From JAWPMT01 sp965215825 (GTDB lineage Bacteria > Bacteroidota > Bacteroidia > Cytophagales > Cyclobacteriaceae): DNA of 64,000 nt. This document shows, piece by piece, positions 51,567-61,158 of this stretch; the first letter of the stretch is position 1; every line of letters starts with the position of its first letter. The notes under the pieces were generated by a model. The model saw nothing but the letters and a program-made list of their open reading frames with translations, was not told the origin of the DNA and made no database searches. The translations under genes were made by a program, and so were the position numbers. The stretch spans positions 5,394,001-5,458,000 of the forward strand of contig CBDCEM010000003.1 in the NCBI GenBank assembly GCA_965215825.1. Reading direction: 5' to 3'.

Positions 51567-54242
51567 TTACTCCTCCCTCAAATACCTAATAGGATTAGAC
51601 AAAGCAGCTTTCACCGATTGTAAACTCATGATAAGGAGAGAGACACCCAGCATCAAAAGCCCTGCGAAGAGGAATGTCCATGCCGTAATCGGTGCCCGAT
51701 AAACGAACTCCTCCGACCAGCGGTGCATGATCCACCACGTTACTGCGGAAGCGAGAACAAACCCTATACCCAATAGCCGGGTAAAATCGACGGTCAGGAG
51801 TCCCAGTAAATGAGCAACAGGTGCACCAAGTACTTTTCGAACCCCTAGTTCTTTGTTGCGTCGTTCGATCATATAAGCCAATAATCCTGTAAGTCCAAGA
51901 CAAGCAATAAAGATGGCTAGAATGGCATAGAGATTTACCACCTTGCCTAACCTAATGCCTGGAGCAAAGATTTGCTTGTACTCCTGATCTGAAAAAGTGT
52001 ATCGAAAAGGACTATTGGGAGAAAAGGAAGACCATTCTCTTTCGAGGTTTTGCAAGAGACTCGTCATTTCTTCACTTGACTGCTTTTGATCCAAGGTAAT
52101 GGAAAGTACTCTTCCTGGTAAATAAGTTTGCCCTCCACCTTTGTAGTAAAGTGCAATCGGCAACTGCTCCCAATTGACCTCAGTAATGAGGTTTTTAAAA
52201 ACTCCAATGACGCGCACTTTCGTCGTATCATAGGTTAAGGTTTGGCCGATAGCTACTTCGGGATTTTGAATGTCAAAAGCTTCGAGTACCGATTCACCTA
52301 CCAATACCTGATTTTTATTCGCTGTGGAACCCGTGAAATTTCTTCCGGCAATCAACTTCAAACCATACATATCTATGAAATGTTCATCAATCGTCATGAA
52401 TGACAACTTAGCTTGTTTTTCTGATCCGGAAATCTGGAACCCATTATCCGAATCCCAAAGATATGGTGGCGTATCAGACGAAAAACTAACAGCCTTTACG
52501 GCGGGTATTCCCCGAACCCTTTCTTCGAAAGAGTCTATCGATTGCTTAAGTCGATTTACATCCTCAATAATCAATTTATTGCTACGGTTAAAACCCAGGT
52601 CCATTTCCATCCAATGTTGTACATGTTGCCTGATGATCATTGCTCCGGAAATGAGACCAATAGAAATCGTGAATTGTAACACCACAAGCACATTTCTGGT
52701 GTAAACACCCGCTTTACCATGTTTGAGCTGCCCCTTGAGCACCTGAAGTGGTCGAAATGAAGACAAGACGAAAGCAGGATACAAACCCGCTATTGCTCCT
52801 ATCACTATCACGGAAATCAGTCCTGCAACAATAATTATTGGGTCAAAAAGCAGGGTCCCAGGTAGCGCCTTTCCTGTAATGAAATCCATGAAGGGCAGCA
52901 TAATTCCAATCAATATAAAACTGAGTAGAATCGCTATGGAACTGAATAAAATTGCTTCTACCAAAAACTGCTCAATCAATAGTTTTTTATTGGACCCGAG
53001 CGTCTTTCTTATACCAACCTCTTTACTGCGTTTTGACGCCCGCGCAGTTGTCAAATTCACGAAATTGATGATGGACAACAGCAAAGTCAATAGTGCGATC
53101 GTTCCCAGAATATAAATGGTTTGTATGTCAGTGGTTTGGTTTAAACGCGAGAATACATGATGCGAAAACAATCGGATATCCAGAAATGGCTGCATGTACA
53201 TTTCCCATTCCTCTCCGGAGGCCAGAAACTCTTCGTAGGTGATCCCTTTATAGTTTTGTAAAAACGGGCCAAGGTACTTTCCTGGTACTTTCGCTACCTT
53301 CTCCGCAACTAGTTTAGGGTCGGCATCAGGTCGCAACCTTCCAAAAGTGACGAAAGTCGTCCAATACCAGGTATCGCCTTGATTTCGCAAACGCGGAAGG
53401 GATGATATGGAAGTCAAGGCATGGAATTGGATGTGTGAATTACGTGGTACATCTTTTGCAATCCCAGTAATCAGGTAAGACACCTGGCTATCCTCCTCGC
53501 CTAGCAACAGTTGCTGTCCCATAGCCTCCTGATCACCAAAATATTTCCGGGCTATGGATTCCGTTAGAATTATACTATTAGGATTGACTAATGCAGTGTT
53601 TGGATTTCCATGCAACAAAGGGAAAGTGAATACTTTAAAAAAGGTCGAATCTGCTGCATACAGACGAGTTTCCTCCAGGATATTGCTACCGACTGATTTT
53701 GCATGGACCAACTGATCACCCAATGGGCTCACTCGTGTCATGTATTCAAATTCTGGCACTTCTGCCTGAATGGCAGGCATCACTCCTGGACCAGTAGAAC
53801 CAAAAAGTTTGTCGGTATCTCCCCATATGAAAGTCTGATTGATGCGATATATATATGGAGCATGTTCATGAAACGTATCAAATTTGGTCTCATCGAGTAC
53901 GTATATGCCTATATACAAACATGCCGAAAAACCCAGCACCAATCCCAGAACATTTAGTATAGAAAAAGTTTTCTCTTTTCTAGCACTACGAAGTGCCATT
54001 GTAAAGTGTGATGTAATCATATTGTGGGTTGTATTAAATCTCAGTTGTTTCATCATGGATGGACGAAAAAGTACCAGGACATCTTTCCATAGCAATAAAT
54101 TACTTTTCATCGTACTTGCCGAGGCTACATTCCGATCGAAACGCTCCAGTACGTCTCCCTCCAGGTCCTCCAGATACGCATCGCGACAAAACCATCGCAA
54201 CCATATGATTGCCCACTTTGAAGGTTGATCCGAATTACTCAT
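51567..54242 (-). CDS. FtsX-type ABC transporter permease
   Basis: 891 residues of the same double-length MacB/FtsX design: prefix IWLRWFCRDAYLEDLEGDVLE ... LFRPSMMK, core domain, ASKRSKEVGIRKTLGSN, second core and RRNKELGVRKVLGAP at the second FtsX block. It overlaps the preceding permease gene at 54235 by 8 bp, so the two are translationally linked. They may form a heterodimer; one or both could need an ATPase encoded elsewhere. Confidence 0.93.
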   Translation of the reverse strand: MSNSDQPSKWAIIWLRWFCRDAYLEDLEGDVLERFDRNVASASTMKSNLLLWKDVLVLFRPSMMKQLRFNTTHNMITSHFTMALRSARKEKTFSILNVLGLVLGFSACLYIGIYVLDETKFDTFHEHAPYIYRINQTFIWGDTDKLFGSTGPGVMPAIQAEVPEFEYMTRVSPLGDQLVHAKSVGSNILEETRLYAADSTFFKVFTFPLLHGNPNTALVNPNSIILTESIARKYFGDQEAMGQQLLLGEEDSQVSYLITGIAKDVPRNSHIQFHALTSISSLPRLRNQGDTWYWTTFVTFGRLRPDADPKLVAEKVAKVPGKYLGPFLQNYKGITYEEFLASGEEWEMYMQPFLDIRLFSHHVFSRLNQTTDIQTIYILGTIALLTLLLSIINFVNLTTARASKRSKEVGIRKTLGSNKKLLIEQFLVEAILFSSIAILLSFILIGIMLPFMDFITGKALPGTLLFDPIIIVAGLISVIVIGAIAGLYPAFVLSSFRPLQVLKGQLKHGKAGVYTRNVLVVLQFTISIGLISGAMIIRQHVQHWMEMDLGFNRSNKLIIEDVNRLKQSIDSFEERVRGIPAVKAVSFSSDTPPYLWDSDNGFQISGSEKQAKLSFMTIDEHFIDMYGLKLIAGRNFTGSTANKNQVLVGESVLEAFDIQNPEVAIGQTLTYDTTKVRVIGVFKNLITEVNWEQLPIALYYKGGGQTYLPGRVLSITLDQKQSSEEMTSLLQNLEREWSSFSPNSPFRYTFSDQEYKQIFAPGIRLGKVVNLYAILAIFIACLGLTGLLAYMIERRNKELGVRKVLGAPVAHLLGLLTVDFTRLLGIGFVLASAVTWWIMHRWSEEFVYRAPITAWTFLFAGLLMLGVSLLIMSLQSVKAALSNPIRYLREE

Positions 54243-56847
54243 CCCGAAGTACTTCAGTTGGGTTTCTGGTAGCCGCTTTCAGTGCCTGTGAGCTTACCGT
54301 AAGGTGAGTGATAAGCAAAGTTCCTAATCCCGCCAGGGCAAAGACCCAGCCATTCAAGTCAACTTTAAAGGTGTAGCTGTCTAACCACTGGGACATCAAC
54401 ATGTAGGAAACTGGTGTTGCAATGAGCAGTCCAATGATCACTAGTACGGTATATTCTTTGGACATCAACTGCCAGAGGTTGAGCACAGATGCTCCCAGTA
54501 CTTTCCGAATTCCAATTTCTTTTGTGCGCCTTTCCACAGAATAAGCTGCCAGTCCAAATAAGCCAAGACAACTGATCACGCAGGCAAGCACCGTGAAAAA
54601 TCCACTTAGGTTTCCTACACGTTCTTCCATGGCAAACTTCTGATTGTAGACATCATCCACAAACTCATAGTGAAATGGTGTATTGGGAAGTAATTCATCA
54701 AACTTCTCTGATATGGCTATCAGTGCATCGGACGTACTGACCTGAGGGTTGATGCGAATGAACGTATTGCTCATTTCCATATCTGCCAGGATCATAATGG
54801 ATTCCTGTACAGGTTCATAAGGAGACCCTTTCAGCAGATCTTTCACCACGCCGACGATGTGAAACCTTTCGATACCGGCATATCCTCCTTTTGAGATGAT
54901 CGTTTGCCCAATCGGGTTCTCCATTCCCATGACCTTCTGGGCAGCTTCGTTGATCACAACCCCACCTCCCTGATCACTGGCAATGGTTCTCGAAAAATCG
55001 CGACCTTCAACTACTTCCCAACCGATGGTATTACCATAATCATAGTTTACGATCACCATGTTAAAAGTTGGGTCATATTCTGATTTTCCTTCCCAGAAAA
55101 AATCATCCATATTTCCCAGTGTAGTCGTTAGAGGATAGTTGGCCTGAGCAATTTCCAATACCATTCCCGTAGCTTTCAATTCCTGGCGAAGTAGGTCGTA
55201 CTTCCCCTCAAATTCGGGTGAGGTGGACCGCAGGGTTAGCAAGCCACTTTGATTGTAACCCACTGGCCGGCTTTTCACGTAATTGACTTGATTTTGCACA
55301 ACCAGACTGGCAATGATCAATGTCATGGAAATGGCAAACTGGAAAATGACCAGTGCTCTTCTCGAAAAAATGGATGATCTGCCGGAAAAACCAATCTTTT
55401 TAAGGACGGATATGGGTTGAAAATGTGAAAGGTAAAAAGCAGGGTAGCTTCCGGAAATCAGGGCCGTGATAAGCGTTAGACCAAGTCCTGTCAGCCAAAA
55501 TAAGGGTTGATCAAAAGGCATCAGGAGTTGTTTGTCCACTACCATATTGAACCAACCCAGTAAGAACCAGGAGGCAAGGACGGATAGCAGGAAGGCGAAA
55601 AACACATAGAGAAATGACTCAATCAAAAACTGACGTACCAACTCCATACGTACGGAACCAAAAGTTTTTCTAATACCCACTTCTTTAGCGCGCTTTTCGG
55701 AACGGGCCGTACTCAGGTTAATGAAATTAATACAGGCTAATAGCAGGACAAATGTGCCAACCATACCATAAAGAATCACGAATTTCATGGCTTCACTCAA
55801 TACTGATATGCCATTTTCAAAATCCGATCGCAGGTGCCAATCTTCCATCGGATGTGCAAAAGCCTTGGGGTAGCCATTCTGATTGCCTGTATGGCCTTTC
55901 ATCAGGTGTTCAATGGACTCGGAAGCAGATACGGCGGAAGCACCTTCGGATAACTTGCCATATATCCACATGTTGTAGTTGTCCCATGCGAACAACCAGG
56001 GCCTGCCCGTCGTATAGCGATCCAGTGAGATAAAAAATGACGCATCACTAAAAGTGGAATTACGCGGCAAATCTTCGTATACACCAGTGACTTCCAGGTC
56101 CACCTGATTATCCATAGCAACATATTTCCCAATGGGATTCTCGTCGTTAAATAGCTTTTCAGCCAGGGAGCGAGATAAGAAGACACTATTGACCTCCTTG
56201 AGGCCATTTCTACTGCCGCTTATCATCGGTAAGGAAAACATTTCTGCTCCTCCATGCTGCATGTAATAACCTTTTTGCGAAAAGCGATTACGACCGTAGG
56301 CAAATGCACGTTCCTCTATTCGGCCCCGGATGACGACTATCTGATCAAATAAATCTTGAAATTGTTCATCGAGTATTGGTGCCAGTTTACCGGGCATAGG
56401 CCGATTAACAAAGGTTTCGCCCCGGGCAGAACTTCTACGGAGTATCTGAACAATACGATCTTTCTGTTTGTGAACCTCATTAAAGGTAAATTCATCGTGT
56501 AACCAAAGTCCAATCAAAATAGAGATGGTCATACCTAAGGCAAGCCCTCCTATATTCAGTAGGGAATATCCTTTATTCCGGAGTAGATTTCGGTAGCCGA
56601 TTAAGAAATGATGTCGCGTCATTGTGTTTCTATTTTGAGTACTGACCTTTATTTGTATGATCCCTGGACGAAACAACCTCAATACATCAAGCATGAAGTG
56701 TTTTCGAGCATAGGACCGACCTTTTCCTATCATGTTGAGCTCATAACGTTCCTGGATATCGCCTTCCAGGTCTTCGAGGTAATCGGCGTTGCAATACCAT
56801 CGAAAAAAAGCGAGGGGCCATTTGGGAACTTGATGAGTCTCTTCCAT
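54235..56847 (-). CDS. FtsX-type ABC transporter permease
   Basis: 870 residues, the upstream member of the tandem. Prefix FFRWYCNADYLEDLEGDIQE ... LFRPGIIQ, then SEKRAKEVGIRKTFGS and RRTKEIGIRKVLGAS in the two FtsX blocks. It follows the PadR gene by 2 bp and overlaps the next permease by 8 bp, giving a three-gene operon. Its core domain carries many aromatic residues (GRPWLFAWDNYNMWIYG), possibly for a lipid or peptide partner, which is inference. Confidence 0.93.
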   Translation of the reverse strand: MEETHQVPKWPLAFFRWYCNADYLEDLEGDIQERYELNMIGKGRSYARKHFMLDVLRLFRPGIIQIKVSTQNRNTMTRHHFLIGYRNLLRNKGYSLLNIGGLALGMTISILIGLWLHDEFTFNEVHKQKDRIVQILRRSSARGETFVNRPMPGKLAPILDEQFQDLFDQIVVIRGRIEERAFAYGRNRFSQKGYYMQHGGAEMFSLPMISGSRNGLKEVNSVFLSRSLAEKLFNDENPIGKYVAMDNQVDLEVTGVYEDLPRNSTFSDASFFISLDRYTTGRPWLFAWDNYNMWIYGKLSEGASAVSASESIEHLMKGHTGNQNGYPKAFAHPMEDWHLRSDFENGISVLSEAMKFVILYGMVGTFVLLLACINFINLSTARSEKRAKEVGIRKTFGSVRMELVRQFLIESFLYVFFAFLLSVLASWFLLGWFNMVVDKQLLMPFDQPLFWLTGLGLTLITALISGSYPAFYLSHFQPISVLKKIGFSGRSSIFSRRALVIFQFAISMTLIIASLVVQNQVNYVKSRPVGYNQSGLLTLRSTSPEFEGKYDLLRQELKATGMVLEIAQANYPLTTTLGNMDDFFWEGKSEYDPTFNMVIVNYDYGNTIGWEVVEGRDFSRTIASDQGGGVVINEAAQKVMGMENPIGQTIISKGGYAGIERFHIVGVVKDLLKGSPYEPVQESIMILADMEMSNTFIRINPQVSTSDALIAISEKFDELLPNTPFHYEFVDDVYNQKFAMEERVGNLSGFFTVLACVISCLGLFGLAAYSVERRTKEIGIRKVLGASVLNLWQLMSKEYTVLVIIGLLIATPVSYMLMSQWLDSYTFKVDLNGWVFALAGLGTLLITHLTVSSQALKAATRNPTEVLRDE

Positions 56848-56849
56848 TA

Positions 56850-57179
56850 TTAATCTTCCAATGCAATTTGAGGAATAGCATTCCAGAGCTTCAGCCGTTG
56901 CTCTTTGGTTTCTTGAAGCACCTTCCGTCCCTGGGTTGTGGGGTTAAAAAAGCGCTTTCGTTTACCACCTCGGATTTTGGTAGCCTCGCCCAATTCGGAT
57001 TCCAGCAATCCTTTATCCTCTAGCCTTCTGAGTACCGTCTGTAAAGAACCGATGCTTACTTTTCGGCCCAACTGCTTCTCCATTTCATCAATAATGGCAA
57101 TTCCGTAAGCCTGCCCGTGCAGCACACATACCGTCAACATTACTACTTCCTCAAACTCGCCAAGGTGATACTTTCCCAT
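56850..57179 (-). CDS. PadR-family transcriptional regulator
   Basis: 109 residues, the short PadR type with MGKYHLGEFEEVVMLTVCVLH, LQTVLRRLEDKGLLESELGE and RGGKRKRFFNPTTQG. It shares more with the regulator at 3464 than with the one at 45795, and its operators also resemble those of 3464. First gene of the tandem-permease operon. Confidence 0.93.
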   Translation of the reverse strand: MGKYHLGEFEEVVMLTVCVLHGQAYGIAIIDEMEKQLGRKVSIGSLQTVLRRLEDKGLLESELGEATKIRGGKRKRFFNPTTQGRKVLQETKEQRLKLWNAIPQIALED

Positions 57180-57190
57180 TGAATTTAATA

Positions 57191-57269
57191 TTTACCTTAA
57201 ATGTAGTTTATAATAATACGGACATGCAAGCGATATGGTTTAATTTTTACCTAATTTGTAGTTTTTAAT
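57191..57269. promoter_or_regulatory. Paired PadR operator candidates
   Basis: TTTACCTTAAATGTAGTTTATAAT (57191-57214 in full) and the matching 57246-57269 block share TTTACCT, TGTAGTTT and TAAT at the same positions. The core CCTAATTTGTAG is close to the CCTATTTGTAG of the operators at 3817 and 3864. The second copy ends ten bases before the divergent small gene, so this gene may be controlled too. Confidence 0.6.
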
Positions 57270-57278
57270 GACGTAAGC

Positions 57279-57560
57279 ATGCAGGCGCTTCAAAATCTCG
57301 CTATTTTTTTTCTAGTCACACAAGTACTATCAGGGCTTATGTTAGTTATAGGAGTTCAGTATGATGAAGACACATTCCTAAAGTTGGGATTTAACAAATA
57401 TCGTACGAGGCCGGGAGTGGTCAAATCTGCCAGGCTGTTCAGCTCCACTTCTCGCCCAGGCTTTATGGCGGTGTACTTGCTCAGTTTAATTTTTGTGATC
57501 TTTTCATATGCCGCAGTTCTGATGCTTGCTGGTCAATCCATTTTTCTCTTCTTTAATTGA
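57279..57560 (+). CDS. Two-pass membrane protein, unknown function
   Basis: 93 residues with two membrane helices (about 5-24 and 63-85) joined by a basic loop with NKYRTRPGVVKSARLFSS. I recognise no family. It is divergent from the PadR-permease operon, and its start lies next to one of the presumed PadR operators, so it may belong to the same regulon. Confidence 0.6.
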   Translation: MQALQNLAIFFLVTQVLSGLMLVIGVQYDEDTFLKLGFNKYRTRPGVVKSARLFSSTSRPGFMAVYLLSLIFVIFSYAAVLMLAGQSIFLFFN

Positions 57561-57597
57561 AATTATCATTGATATTTGATCCCATAAATCGAATCCT

Positions 57598-58020
57598 TTG
57601 AAACAAAGCCTTGCCCACATCGCCCTGGTAGTAGAAGACTATGACGAAGCTATTACCTTTTATACCCAAAAACTGAATTTCACACTTATTGAAGATACAC
57701 GCCTAAGTCCTGAAAAAAGATGGGTGATTGTGTCACCTCCAGGGGCTCGCGAATGCAGCCTGCTACTTGCAAAAGCCTCAGATGAACAACAAAAAGCCAG
57801 TATTGGTCAGCAAACCGGGGGCCGCGTCTTTCTATTTCTCTTCACTGATGATTTTTGGAGAGATTACAACAACATGGTCGAGCGGGGAATCAAATTCATC
57901 AGGCATGCAGAAGAAACTGATTACGGCAAAGTCGCAGTATTCGAAGACCTGTATGGAAACAAATGGGACTTCATCGAACCTACGGATAAAAACAGTTGGT
58001 ACCGACATACCCAATCATAA
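57598..58020 (+). CDS. VOC-family (glyoxalase-fold) protein
   Basis: 140 residues from a TTG start (LAHIALVVEDYDEAITFYTQ). The two halves end in a strand KWDFIEP, with VAVFEDLYGNKWDFIE giving the metal Glu and the GN turn. Similar to small YaeR/dioxygenase-like VOC proteins. Substrate unknown. A tiny gene follows at 58153. Confidence 0.88.
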   Translation: MKQSLAHIALVVEDYDEAITFYTQKLNFTLIEDTRLSPEKRWVIVSPPGARECSLLLAKASDEQQKASIGQQTGGRVFLFLFTDDFWRDYNNMVERGIKFIRHAEETDYGKVAVFEDLYGNKWDFIEPTDKNSWYRHTQS

Positions 58021-58152
58021 AGACTTTTTTCTGATCAGGGATCTTGTCCCTACTGCATTTGCAGTACGCTCACATTTCAATCATAAGCGGTATAAAAGCG
58101 GGCTTTACTTTCCCAAAATTTGTTCTTGTTGTTACACCAGAAGCAAAAACAA

Positions 58153-58311
58153 ATGGGATTATTCAAGAACTTCTTCCAAAAGCCACGAATGCAGGTCAAA
58201 TTCGACAAAGACATGGAATCGTTCGCGGTAAAAATGGACACGAGCATTCTATTTGTCGGAAGCAAAGAAAAGTGCTTAATTTTTGTACAGAACTATGGTC
58301 AATTGCGATGA
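58153..58311 (+). CDS. Very small protein, paralogue of 61159
   Basis: 52 residues starting MGLFKNFFQKPRMQVKF; an open frame to 58120 begins with TTG and is less likely. It aligns over its full length with the 51-residue product at 61159: both have a basic start with a short FxNxxFxK motif, a middle FxxxLxxY/F-like stretch, and the identical core SILFVGSK-x-KC followed by xxFI/V. Such agreement at protein level argues for a real coding gene. Function unknown; without signal peptide or membrane segment it is probably cytoplasmic. Confidence 0.65.
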   Translation: MGLFKNFFQKPRMQVKFDKDMESFAVKMDTSILFVGSKEKCLIFVQNYGQLR

Positions 58312-58344
58312 CAGCAATATTTCTATTTTCCACGAATTAGAATA

Positions 58345-58371
58345 AAGGGATTCCAGTTGATAGAATCCCTT
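58345..58371. terminator. Hairpin between convergent genes
   Basis: A perfect 9-bp stem (AAGGGATTC at 58345-58353, GAATCCCTT at 58363-58371) lies 19 bases before the end of the S8 protease gene and 34 bases after the tiny gene, and can end transcription from both sides. Confidence 0.75.
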
Positions 58372-58389
58372 ATAGTTTCACATCTTGTT

Positions 58390-59925
58390 TTACTGCACGG
58401 CTTCGAACGCATCGATCAAACCGTACCCGTAGTTACTATTTCTGGAAGGGTAAAATTCCGAAGCATTCTTCAATCGATTAAGCACCTGATCTCTTGTCTG
58501 TCCTGGATTGGTTGCCCAAACCAGTGCCGCTATACCAGCTGTAGTAGCAGTTGCTACTGATGAACCACCTACATTAGATGGTTGATTTCCACTTTCCGCA
58601 AGTGTCAGCGAAGTACGATCATTATTTGAAGCGCGTTGCATTACTGCTACAAAATCCACTTTACTTCCTTTGTGACAGGTGTTGCACTGGTTATAACCAT
58701 TATCTTTGATACCCGTCACAGCTACGGTTTCATTCATGGTTGCCGGAAAAATTACCCCAACAAAACTGGTGATAGATGTAGAAGTACCTGCAGCAGCAAA
58801 GATCAATTTGCCACGGTTGTAGGCATATCGAACCGCATCAGCCACCTGGCCACTTGAAAATGGTGTACCTAAAGACATACTGATGATTTTCACGTCGCTT
58901 CGATTTCCTGCAAGCACAAGAGCATCCGACACGCCGTTCTTTTCTCTTCCACTCTCAATGACGACATCTCCGGTACCACGGATACTTACAAGATTAGCAT
59001 CATATGCCACTCCCAGAGAAGATCCACCACTGGACCTTGGTGCTGTGGCCGCTCCTGACATCTGTGTACCATGTCCACATTGATCATCAGGCCCATCAGG
59101 ACTTGCCCACCACCACCAGGAGCTTACATAAGTTCCATATTTTAGTCGGTACCTTCCGGTAGATTCACCAGAGCTAAACTGGCTATTCAACTTTGCCTGA
59201 TCAGGGGAAATACCGGTATCAATTACTGCTACAGTAACATTATCACCTGTACTTACATTCCAGGCGCTGGGAATATTCATGTGGTAGAAATTCCATGGGA
59301 TTTTTGCGGATGGCGATACAGTAACATAATCCGAAGACGGGATACTGAAATTCGGATCATTGCCACAACCCAATTTACTTTCAACCCGCAACGGTGCTCC
59401 AATTGCTCCTTCCGCGGGAATATAGGTCGCAGGCTCTGAATAGCGAATTTGCGAAAGCTGTCGCAATCGATCCAGTACTTCCACTTCACTGACTTTCATA
59501 TGAAAATATGGAAGCGTTTCATGTACATTCACCACTTGCTCCCGAGCAATTTTATCGATCCCAAATTGATCGTAAACTTGCTGGACTTGATCGATTACCA
59601 CGGTACGAGCGTCTGCCCAAAGCTGACTCTTGAGATTCAGTTGATGAATTTGCTTATTGACTTCTCCAAATCCCTCCGGCTGATACCCAATAACCAAAGT
59701 CGAGTCATGGTTAACTAGTACGTTCCACACAAGACTCGTTGAAGCCATGTGCCATTCAAACTCTCCATGTTGTATTAGGATATTATCAATCTGACTGGAG
59801 ACTTGTTGTGAGGTGAGTTGTATGGTTTGCCGCTGTTCGATCGACAAAACATCTGGCTCTTGATTCGATTTGCAACCAATGAGGCATACCAGCCCTATGA
59901 TCACAGGAATTCTGAGGTTCTTCAT
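58390..59925 (-). CDS. S8-family (subtilisin-like) serine protease lipoprotein
   Basis: 511 residues with a lipobox (LVCLIGC18). The catalytic triad is Asp236 in VIDTGISPD, His285 in GHGTQMSG and Ser456 in GGSSVATA. A large N-terminal part (about 30-200) may act as a prodomain. The oxyanion position, normally AAGN, reads AAAGTSTS, so the usual Asn is replaced. The C-terminus ends soon after the catalytic domain. Probably acts in the periplasm or at the outer membrane. Gene alone, minus strand. Confidence 0.92.
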   Translation of the reverse strand: MKNLRIPVIIGLVCLIGCKSNQEPDVLSIEQRQTIQLTSQQVSSQIDNILIQHGEFEWHMASTSLVWNVLVNHDSTLVIGYQPEGFGEVNKQIHQLNLKSQLWADARTVVIDQVQQVYDQFGIDKIAREQVVNVHETLPYFHMKVSEVEVLDRLRQLSQIRYSEPATYIPAEGAIGAPLRVESKLGCGNDPNFSIPSSDYVTVSPSAKIPWNFYHMNIPSAWNVSTGDNVTVAVIDTGISPDQAKLNSQFSSGESTGRYRLKYGTYVSSWWWWASPDGPDDQCGHGTQMSGAATAPRSSGGSSLGVAYDANLVSIRGTGDVVIESGREKNGVSDALVLAGNRSDVKIISMSLGTPFSSGQVADAVRYAYNRGKLIFAAAGTSTSITSFVGVIFPATMNETVAVTGIKDNGYNQCNTCHKGSKVDFVAVMQRASNNDRTSLTLAESGNQPSNVGGSSVATATTAGIAALVWATNPGQTRDQVLNRLKNASEFYPSRNSNYGYGLIDAFEAVQ

Positions 59926-60168
59926 GAATAATTAAAGGTTGATTTTACTTAAATGGAAGAAAAACATTTTCTGTCAGAATGGGAAGTAATCAATTCAATT
60001 TATTATGCATGCCGAGTATTTTTCATCAAAAAAATGTCGCATACGGCCACGTAGTGGTTCTTCGGGATCTGTTTAGGGAAAAGTTGCTATTCAGCCGAGT
60101 GTTAAAGCCTTGATCTTCCTGGTGGTTCTTGAAAGGGGATAAATAAGATAGGAAGAAAATGTGAGTGT

Positions 60169-60939
60169 TCAGTCTGAGATCGACTGACCGATCCGATCTT
60201 CAATGAAGTGCGACAGGCTGTACCAAAGTTGTTTTTCGGAGGTAAGTTCAGCCACACCTGTATCTTTTTGGTTCAGATCTAAAATGAATCCATCTAGGAC
60301 TCTGGCCGAAATCTCATATTTAGTCATCAGACTGTCTCTGACTTCCGCTTTGTTTACAAATTGCTGGTAAGCAATGGTCTCTTGCGTTTCTAATGCCAGT
60401 TTTTCAGCTTTTCTTTTTTCCTTTTCAGCAGCAGTGAAAAACGAAAGTGGACCATAGATGACAACTCCTGCACCAATTAGAGGCACTTCATTACCCTGTG
60501 CCGGTGATTTTGAGGATCGAATACTCCCTACCTTAATGGGTCGTTTACTTACTTCTTTTGTGAGGCCATCTATTTTGAGGGGCTGCGGTCGATAACGTCT
60601 GGGTACCCGGTAATTGACCTCTGCAAAAACCATCACTGATAACAACTCTGTGACTGCTGCTGTAAGTGTGATTTCAAGGCTCCGGTTGACCATGTTGGCA
60701 TCCACAACCACATGATGGGGTTGAAATCCCACATGAGTAATCTGAAGGGTATCGCCTATTTCAATATCCATGCGAAACAGGCCCTTAACATTAGTTACCG
60801 TTCCTTTATTGTCACTGGCCCTGATAACATGTGCTCCTATCAAGGGTTCCTTTTCAGTATCCAGCAGGTATCCTGAAAGTCGATCCTGCGCACAAACCGC
60901 TCCTCCAAACAACAACAAAATGAAAACGATGTATCTCAT
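60169..60939 (-). CDS. CarboxypepD_reg-like domain protein, secreted
   Basis: 256 residues with a signal peptide (1-17). Residues 20-105 form the carboxypeptidase regulatory-like (beta-sandwich) domain: LSGYLLDTEKEPLIGAHVIR, NVKGLFRMDIEIGDTLQITHVGFQ. This domain also opens TonB receptors. The rest (about 110-256) has no membrane strand pattern; it has KEKRKAEKLALETQ and may be a periplasmic linker. Divergent from the SusC-like gene. Confidence 0.88.
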   Translation of the reverse strand: MRYIVFILLLFGGAVCAQDRLSGYLLDTEKEPLIGAHVIRASDNKGTVTNVKGLFRMDIEIGDTLQITHVGFQPHHVVVDANMVNRSLEITLTAAVTELLSVMVFAEVNYRVPRRYRPQPLKIDGLTKEVSKRPIKVGSIRSSKSPAQGNEVPLIGAGVVIYGPLSFFTAAEKEKRKAEKLALETQETIAYQQFVNKAEVRDSLMTKYEISARVLDGFILDLNQKDTGVAELTSEKQLWYSLSHFIEDRIGQSISD

Positions 60940-61158
60940 TCCACTGTGAATAACGTCACATCAGATCAAACTATCACACACAGATGGCGACATTTAACCT
61001 TTTTTGTGATTTGGCACATGGCCACCACACTTCATCTAATTGGTTGATTGTCTATCGAAAGTTGAGCGTTCGATAGACGGAGTTGCTAATCTTCGGGTTG
61101 TATTGATTGTGACCCGTTTTGGGGCCGAAGAGTTTTAAGTAGATCGCGAGCGGCACTT
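60940..61158. other. Gene-poor stretch with a 10-bp inverted repeat
   Basis: No gene is visible. A perfect inverted repeat GTCTATCGAA (61050-61059) / TTCGATAGAC (61069-61078) with a 9-base spacer stands 81 bp beyond the stop of the tiny gene at 61159. It may be a terminator without a T-run or a protein-binding site. Confidence 0.5.
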
